A program made the translations under genes and the position numbers. From Paenibacillus xylanilyticus (lineage in GTDB: Bacteria > Bacillota > Bacilli > Paenibacillales > Paenibacillaceae): a DNA stretch of 64,000 nucleotides. The notes below the pieces were generated by a model, which did no database searches, had not been told where the DNA came from, and saw only the letters and a list, made by a program, of their open reading frames with translations. The stretch covers positions 1 through 64,000 of the forward strand of contig NZ_JABMCB010000149.1 in NCBI RefSeq assembly GCF_013359935.1, written 5' to 3'. This document shows positions 59,058 to 64,000 of this stretch, in pieces; positions within the stretch are counted from its first letter, which is position 1; each line of letters opens with the position of its first letter.

Positions 59058-59837
59058 TCAACTTTCCGGCTTTACAGCCTCCACACGCAAACGCTTATAA
59101 TCCGCATAGATCGCATCGTCTTTCCAGAGCTTTGGTACAACTATATTACTCGTTTCCAGACAGATTTCCTGGATCTGTTCCTTACTTAAACCCGCAAAAT
59201 AGTCACCGCCAAAATGAGCTAACCACCCCTCAATACCCTGTTCCCCATCTTGAAGTTGGGTAGGACGGTCATAGTGGTAGGCCTGTCGAACCAGGAACCC
59301 CTTTTCCTCCAAAATGGAGCTATACTCTCCAATTGTTGGAAAGTACCATGGATTGCGATCCGCTGCATCGATTCCTGTTTTTCGTTCAAGCACAGCCTCC
59401 AAAGCATTCACAATGGTCTGTACATTTCCCTTCCCACCGAACTCTGCTACCAGACGCCCGCCAGGCTTCAGCGCATTCCATATACTTTCGATGACAAGGC
59501 CAGGACTTTTCATCCAGTGCAATGCAGCATTGGAGAAGATGGCATCATAAGGTCTGCTTGTCTGGAACCGATGTCCGTCTCCCTCCAGGAATTCGATATC
59601 CCGAAACTTCTCCCTCGCCCGATGAATCATATCCGGAGATGCATCCATGCCAACCACCTCTGCTTGTGACATAGCAATTTCATGCGTCAAGTCACCCGTG
59701 CCGCAGCCCAAATCCAGAATGTATTCACCTTTTTGAGGTTGAAGCCAAGAGATTAAACTTTTGCCGTATCCTGATACAAAAGCCAATTGGTGATCGTACT
59801 CATCTGCCCGCCATTGGTTAATCGATTTCAATGACAC
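59058..59837 (-). CDS. Class I SAM-dependent methyltransferase
   Basis: A 259-residue enzyme with the SAM-binding motif I ILDLGCGTGDLTHEI (about residue 40), motif II VVGMDASPDMIHRA and the motif-IV region YDAIFSNAALHWM. The layout resembles trans-aconitate 2-methyltransferase and related small-molecule enzymes; the substrate is unknown. Two consecutive GTG codons could start it. The second (59837) is preferred because AAAGGA lies 5 nt upstream, too close to the first (59840). It stands alone between the protease and the ridA remnant. Confidence 0.88.
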   Translation of the reverse strand: MSLKSINQWRADEYDHQLAFVSGYGKSLISWLQPQKGEYILDLGCGTGDLTHEIAMSQAEVVGMDASPDMIHRAREKFRDIEFLEGDGHRFQTSRPYDAIFSNAALHWMKSPGLVIESIWNALKPGGRLVAEFGGKGNVQTIVNALEAVLERKTGIDAADRNPWYFPTIGEYSSILEEKGFLVRQAYHYDRPTQLQDGEQGIEGWLAHFGGDYFAGLSKEQIQEICLETSNIVVPKLWKDDAIYADYKRLRVEAVKPES

Positions 59838-59949
59838 CACCGTCCTTTCAATCTGATAGGATTATTGTGGCATAAATCCGTTTATTAATAAAATATATAA
59901 ATACTATTCATTTTATAGGTAATGCCTATATCATTTTCAAATTCTTTTA

Positions 59950-60158
59950 TCAGTCAACTTCCTCGATGATTGTAAGAAGCGGAAAATGGACCTGAACCCC
60001 AGTTCTCCTGAATCTGATTGAGCGGTACATATCCGTCACATACACGATGAGACGTGTCGCACCTTGAAGCGTTGTGCCTTCAGATTCTGCAATCCGTTTC
60101 ATGTGCAGAAACGCCTGACCAATTTGCCTTTCCTCATCGGTTACAAGCTGGCTCGTAC
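59950..60158 (-). pseudogene. RidA/YjgF family remnant, N-terminal part lost
   Basis: About 65 codons match the C-terminal half of RidA-type enamine deaminases: QIGQAFLHMKRIAESEG, TLQGATRLIVYVTDMYRSI and a TIIEE end. The N-terminal half is missing, and the frame continues upstream straight into the 132-bp module at 60159. The conserved RxxxN segment after MYR also looks altered (RFRRTGVQ). With neither a native start nor the N-terminal active-site strands, it is judged a broken gene truncated by the repeat boundary. Confidence 0.75.
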
Positions 60159-60420
60159 TCCCAGGAGGGAAACTCTCCTTGCAGTCGAGACTGCGAAGTA
60201 GTGCTATCGAAGACAATGCTTCGACGAACCGTTGGGGTTCTCATCCCCTGAACGTAAAAGAAGCTTCCCGAAGGAAGCTTCTTTTGAACGTCCCAGGAGG
60301 GATACTCTCCTTGCAGTCGAGACTGCGAAGTAGTGCTATCGAAGACAATGCTCCGACGAACCGTTGGGGTTCTCATCCCCTGAACGTAAAAGAAGCTTCC
60401 CGGAGGAAGCTTCTTTTGAA

Positions 60421-60422
<2 letters not shown>
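60159..60422 (-). repeat. tRNA-tail/terminator module array, right (two full copies)
   Basis: Two tandem 132-bp units (60291–60422 and 60159–60290) downstream of the right tRNA-Arg. Each carries a terminator, the 85-bp core and, at its far end, a copy of the tRNA 3' end (TCCCTCCTGGGA). The tail copy at 60159 marks the edge, where ridA sequence begins. All tails have the CTCC variant of this tRNA rather than the CTTC variant of the left one. The core is clearly related to the left array (mostly identical, scattered substitutions). Confidence 0.88.
60388..60417 (-). terminator. Terminator of right tRNA-Arg
   Basis: Perfect 13-bp stem AAAAGAAGCTTCC / GGAAGCTTCTTTT with a 4-nt loop directly after the tRNA; a near-identical second copy occurs one module further (about 60256–60285). 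Confidence 0.85.
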
Positions 60423-60494
<72 letters not shown>

Positions 60495-60528
60495 AAATAT
60501 GTATAAATAAAAATTTGGCGCGATTTCT

Positions 60529-60556
60529 ATTATACTCTGTTTTCTATATTTTTCAA
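60529..60556 (-). promoter_or_regulatory. Promoter of right tRNA-Arg
   Basis: Minus strand -35 TTGAAA (60556–60551), 16-bp spacer, perfect -10 TATAAT (60534–60529). Confidence 0.75.
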
Positions 60557-60765
60557 TACTTTTATAAAAAAAATAATAAACTGCATCCTGTTTCAATCTT
60601 TTACGTATTATTTTCATACGTTAGTCACCTAGGGAATATGATCATGATTAGCAGGCAATATTGATACTGCCGGGTCCTAAAGTCTAAGAGTGTTCAATGT
60701 CAGCCTGACTGGGTAATCTTTTGCATACATAACTATGAATGAATTCAACAAAGGAGAGAATTGTT

Positions 60766-61059
60766 ATGAGACAGCTTTTATCGGCCTTATCCTATTTCAG
60801 TATTTTCTTCGCTCCTTTTCTGTTTCCGATCATTGTCTGGATCGTCGCACGAGACGCCTATATTGAGGGACATGCCAAACGAGCTTTGTTCTCCCACGTT
60901 TTCCCGTTTCTTGCCGCCATTCCAATGTTTTATTTCTTTATAACCGCCCAGAGCTTGGGCAGCGCCATCGGGTTTGTCATCCTGTTCTTTGTTATTTATG
61001 GATTAAGCTTTATATACAATGTGGTCAAAGGGATTCAAGTGCTTCGTGAATATGCGTAA
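60766..61059 (+). CDS. Small membrane protein, DUF4870-like
   Basis: A 97-residue protein with three hydrophobic segments (about 3–25, 42–58 and 62–85) and the HAKRALFSHVFPFLAAIP pattern of the DUF4870 (Tic20-like) family. Function unknown. The ATG at 60766 follows AAAGGAGAG; an in-frame ATG nine codons earlier lies before that site. It is monocistronic with a strong terminator. Confidence 0.8.
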   Translation: MRQLLSALSYFSIFFAPFLFPIIVWIVARDAYIEGHAKRALFSHVFPFLAAIPMFYFFITAQSLGSAIGFVILFFVIYGLSFIYNVVKGIQVLREYA

Positions 61060-61088
61060 CTTCTTACACACTTTAAAAGTTTACATGC

Positions 61089-61123
61089 AAAAACCCGCCG
61101 TTCCTAAAAACGGCGGGTTTTTC
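61089..61123. terminator. Bidirectional terminator between DUF4870 gene and small basic gene
   Basis: AAAACCCGCCGTT / AACGGCGGGTTTT, GC-rich stem with A and T ends, between convergent genes. Confidence 0.88.
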
Positions 61124-61131
61124 ATTCCGGG

Positions 61132-61260
61132 TTACTTGTTTCCCCGACGCCATGGATTTCTCTGCGTAGGACGCTTGCCGTTGATGGCAAGCATTTCCCC
61201 GGCAAACTCGGTATGATGCGCGTAAAGGTTTCCTTTGTTTTTCTTGAACTTGGAAGCCAT
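61132..61260 (-). CDS. Small basic protein of 42 residues, unknown
   Basis: MASKFKKNKGNLYAHHTEFA begins a short Lys/Arg-rich protein that ends in RNPWRRGNK. GGGGAGGTG lies about 6 nt before the ATG, a very good ribosome site that distinguishes it from chance frames. Size and composition recall minor spore proteins, but I cannot match it to a named small acid-soluble family. Upstream in-frame extension to 61347 lacks support. Confidence 0.65.
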   Translation of the reverse strand: MASKFKKNKGNLYAHHTEFAGEMLAINGKRPTQRNPWRRGNK

Positions 61261-61333
61261 TGCTATCACCTCCCCGGAACTTATATGTAGTATGCTCCGG
61301 GTTAACTCCGTTATCCATGCTGGGAATTGATTA

Positions 61334-61687
61334 TTAAGCCTGACCAATTAAATAGCGTTGAAGGGTCGGACCGAGCAGACCAAACGCAAACAACTCACTT
61401 TGGAACCGTGCTTTGTCTTCTCCCGCTGTTACACCTTCACTGTTCTCAAATGCGGTTTCCGTTGCATCTTCAAAGGCCGTATGCATGTTGTTGTTATACC
61501 AGTCCAGAACGGCATCCGAATGGTTACGTACAATGCGAACCACTTCCATACTTCCAGGCTGAGTTGCCGCTACATATACTAATAAAGAAGGATCTCCTGC
61601 ATTAGCGGGCTGTACCTCCACTTCAGCACAAGACAATCCATCCACCTCGGTTAATCTGCGGATCTTGGCATCCTGAATTGCATACAT
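61334..61687 (-). CDS. Unknown protein, 117 residues
   Basis: I do not recognise this family. The protein is acidic and soluble, with an N-terminal beta-like part (AEVEVQPANAGDPSLLVYVAA) and a helical acidic second half (DWYNNNMHTAFEDATETAFEN). TAAGGAG precedes the ATG. It follows the 99-residue gene by 20 bp, so the two form an operon. Confidence 0.75.
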   Translation of the reverse strand: MYAIQDAKIRRLTEVDGLSCAEVEVQPANAGDPSLLVYVAATQPGSMEVVRIVRNHSDAVLDWYNNNMHTAFEDATETAFENSEGVTAGEDKARFQSELFAFGLLGPTLQRYLIGQA

Positions 61688-61707
61688 TGTTATCGCTCCT
61701 TATCATG

Positions 61708-62007
61708 TCATGTACTTTGTTCAATCTCTTGTCTTGTCTCAGGCGTTCCCAAACGATAAATTTCGTGATACACCTGCTGTAAGACAGCTTCATAAGCTCG
61801 GTTCACAGATTCTTCCGGTGTATCCGGCCACGGGAATACCATTCCTGGAAAAGCCTCTTCCTCTTTTTCCTGCATCAGATTAAGGAGCCCCAGTAAATGT
61901 TCCGCTTCCTGAGGTGTCGCCTGAATGACCCATTCATAGGCAGCTGCGTGCTGATCCTGCAAAACGGAACGCCCACCCACAGAGACATAATAGGTTGTTT
62001 TGTCCAC
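61708..62007 (-). CDS. Unknown protein, 99 residues
   Basis: Not recognised. A short acidic protein with VLQDQHAAAYEWVIQATPQE and a helical C-terminal half (EESVNRAYEAVLQQVYHEIYRLG). The start is a GTG at 62007 with AAGGAGAG 8 nt upstream. First gene of a two-gene minus-strand unit, divergent from asnB across 192 bp. Confidence 0.75.
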   Translation of the reverse strand: MDKTTYYVSVGGRSVLQDQHAAAYEWVIQATPQEAEHLLGLLNLMQEKEEEAFPGMVFPWPDTPEESVNRAYEAVLQQVYHEIYRLGTPETRQEIEQST

Positions 62008-62199
62008 TATCCATTCTCTCCTTCACAGGCATGCTGAGGCCGTTGTCCCTAGATATAGTTTCCGAAGAGGACAGACATTTTATGCCTGCTTTCGGCATAT
62101 ATTTGTTACGACTTCTGACGAAAATGACAACATTTGCTGGCTCCATGCCATGCAACACCACACGGGATCAACGACTCGACTAAGAAAGGATGAACAACC

Positions 62200-64000
62200 A
62201 TGTGCGGTATAACCGGCTTCATACAATGGAATCGGGATTTGACCCAGGAATCGGAGCTGCTGGTCCGAATGACGGACAGTTTGTCGAACCGGGGGCCCGA
62301 CGCTTCAGGTACATGGATCTCCAATCCTTGTGCATTTGGACATCGCCGGCTCAGCGTAATGGACCCGGAGAATGGCGCTCAACCCATGCATGCGTTACAG
62401 GGAGACACCTCCTATACCGTCGTGTATAACGGAGAACTATACAATGCACCCGAATTAAAAAAAGAACTGCTTCAGCGGGGGCACCATTTCCGTACACAAT
62501 GTGATACGGAAGTTTTGCTGGCCTCTTATATCGAATGGGGACCGGCGTGTGTAGACCGTTTTAATGGCATTTTTGCTTTTGCCATCTGGGACGGGGGGCG
62601 TGAACAGGTCTTTATTGCACGTGACCGCCTTGGCGTCAAACCGTTATTCTATAGCAACGCCAAAGACGCTCTCGTATTTGGCTCGGAACCCAAATCCCTT
62701 TTGCTGCACCCGGATGTAGAGGCTGCTGTTGGTCCTGAGGGCCTGGCAGAAGTATTTATCGTAGGTCCGGCCAGAACGCCTGGACACGGAGTCTATTCTT
62801 CATTGAATGAACTCAAACCGGCACATGCGCTCATCTTTAACCGGAACGGGATCCGAACCTATGCGTATTGGAAGTTGGAAAGTCGCCCGCATGAGCATGA
62901 CCTGGATGAGACAGCTGCCGAAGTCCGGCGTTTGTTGCAGGATACACTTGAACGCCAGCTGGCGTCCGATGTTCCGGTCTGTTCCCTCCTATCAGGTGGG
63001 CTCGACTCCAGTGCTCTGTCCGCACTGGCGGTAGACTATTACAACCGCACGGGTCAGGGCCAAGTCAGTACGTATTCCGTCGATTATGTCGATAATGCGA
63101 AGCATTTCCAGGCTCACTCGTTCCAGCCCGGTGCTGATGGCCCCTGGATCCAGCGTATGGTAGATGAGCTCAAGACTGACCATCACTGGATTGAGATCGA
63201 GAATGGTGAACTGGTTCATGCCTTGAATCAGGCGATGATCGTACGGGATTTGCCGGGGATGGCTGATGTCGATTCCTCTCTCTACCTGTTCTGTAAAGAA
63301 ATCAAAAAAGGGGCGACCGTCGCCATCTCGGGAGAGGCAGCAGATGAAGTGTTTGGAGGATATCCCTGGTTCCATCGGGATGAAATGCTGAATTCCGGAA
63401 CGTTCCCCTGGTCGGTAGCGCCCGACATGCGCGCAGGGCTGTTGTCGCCGGATGTTCGGGAATGGATCAGACCGCTGGACTATCTTGCCGACCGGTATTC
63501 AGATGCTGTAGCAGAGACTCCTTTACTGGATGGTGAAACCGGAAAAGCAGCACAAATGCGTGTCATGTCTTACCTGAACATCACCCGGTTTATGCCTACT
63601 TTGCTGGATCGTAAGGATAGGATGAGTATGGGTGCAGGGCTCGAGGTTCGAGTACCTTACTGTGATCACCGCCTGATCCAATATGTGTTTAACATTCCCT
63701 GGGAAATGAAAATAACGGGCGGCCGTGAGAAGGGCATCTTGCGAAAAGCGTTGGAGGGTGTGCTGCCTGACGATGTCTTATATCGTAAAAAAAGTCCGTA
63801 TCCCAAAACACATAATCCGCAGTATTTGGCTGCTGTTAAGCAGCAGGTACTGGATATTCTTGATGATGCGACTTCACCGATTCTACCCCTGATTGACAAG
63901 GATCAGATTCGCAAACTCGCTTCTTCACCTGATGCTTCCTCCAATCTTCCCTGGTTTGGGCAGCTCATGTCTGGGCCACAGTTATTCGCTTATTTGACAC
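62200..64000 (+). CDS. asnB: Asparagine synthetase (glutamine-hydrolysing), C-terminus beyond window
   Basis: Amidates aspartate using glutamine. Cys2 (MCGITGFIQW) is the amidotransferase nucleophile, with NRGPD, VYNGELYN and DTEVLLASY in the N-terminal domain. The synthetase domain has the PP-loop SGGLDSS (residues 265–271), ISGEAADEVFGGYPWF and LDRKDRMSMGAGLEVRVPY. 600 codons are in the window and the frame is open at the edge; a length near 615 is expected. AAAGGATG precedes the ATG. The family also includes B. subtilis AsnO, used in sporulation; sequence alone does not decide which paralogue this is. Confidence 0.95.
   Translation, partial: MCGITGFIQWNRDLTQESELLVRMTDSLSNRGPDASGTWISNPCAFGHRRLSVMDPENGAQPMHALQGDTSYTVVYNGELYNAPELKKELLQRGHHFRTQCDTEVLLASYIEWGPACVDRFNGIFAFAIWDGGREQVFIARDRLGVKPLFYSNAKDALVFGSEPKSLLLHPDVEAAVGPEGLAEVFIVGPARTPGHGVYSSLNELKPAHALIFNRNGIRTYAYWKLESRPHEHDLDETAAEVRRLLQDTLERQLASDVPVCSLLSGGLDSSALSALAVDYYNRTGQGQVSTYSVDYVDNAKHFQAHSFQPGADGPWIQRMVDELKTDHHWIEIENGELVHALNQAMIVRDLPGMADVDSSLYLFCKEIKKGATVAISGEAADEVFGGYPWFHRDEMLNSGTFPWSVAPDMRAGLLSPDVREWIRPLDYLADRYSDAVAETPLLDGETGKAAQMRVMSYLNITRFMPTLLDRKDRMSMGAGLEVRVPYCDHRLIQYVFNIPWEMKITGGREKGILRKALEGVLPDDVLYRKKSPYPKTHNPQYLAAVKQQVLDILDDATSPILPLIDKDQIRKLASSPDASSNLPWFGQLMSGPQLFAYLT

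Overview
The window is a chromosomal segment of an endospore-forming Firmicute, most likely a Paenibacillus or close relative. This rests on three things: spore genes (safA, spo0B, spoIVFA/FB, spoIIB-like, spoVID, lonB), a very large S-layer-anchored subtilase, and gene order that follows the Bacillus subtilis safA–pheA–obg–spo0B–rpmA–rplU–spoIVF–min–mre–radC–maf–folC–valS–spoVID–hem–engB–lon–clpX–tig–ysoA block with a few substitutions. The species assignment is inference from content, not from a comparison I could run.

Layout. Positions 1–87 hold the 5' end of a 16S rRNA gene read leftwards, with a leader and two tandem sigma-A promoters (to 436). From 0.5 to 52.3 kb almost everything is on the minus strand. 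0.6–8.3 kb: safA, then amino-acid genes ilvE, pheA, thrB, thrC, hom and the ACT-domain regulator thrR. 8.5–11.9 kb: obg, spo0B and the rplU–prp–rpmA ribosomal unit with a structured leader. 11.9–15 kb: RNase G and the spoIVFA–spoIVFB pair behind a good sigma-E promoter. 15.2–20.9 kb: cell shape and division (minCD, mreBCD, radC, maf). 21–28.2 kb: a small membrane protein, a SpoIIB-like SPOR protein, murC, folC and valS under a T-box. 28.7–39.3 kb: spoVID, a RluA-type pseudouridine synthase and the heme/siroheme cluster hemA-ccsA-precorrin-2 dehydrogenase-hemC-cobA/hemD-hemB-hemL. 39.6–52.3 kb: speD, an unknown gene, engB, lonA, lonB, ispG, clpX, clpP, tig and a ysoA homologue.

52.5–60.5 kb is a different landscape. 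Two tRNA-Arg(UCU) genes face each other and enclose an MFS transporter, a 1504-residue SLH subtilase, a methyltransferase and a ridA remnant. Behind each tRNA sit tandem 132–133 bp modules. Each module repeats the tRNA 3' end, a strong terminator and about 85 bp of conserved sequence. The modules carry the base variant of the tRNA they adjoin, so they appear to have amplified locally. This is the most unusual structure in the window. After it come small membrane and unknown genes and the start of an asparagine synthetase that runs off the right edge (62200–64000).

How it fits together. The core is housekeeping plus sporulation. Threonine, phenylalanine and branched-chain synthesis are grouped with their likely regulator. 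Heme and siroheme synthesis form one run. Protein quality control (trigger factor, ClpXP, LonA/LonB) forms another. I found no CRISPR array, phage, integrase, transposase or secondary-metabolite cluster. Promoters and RNA structures were read by eye.
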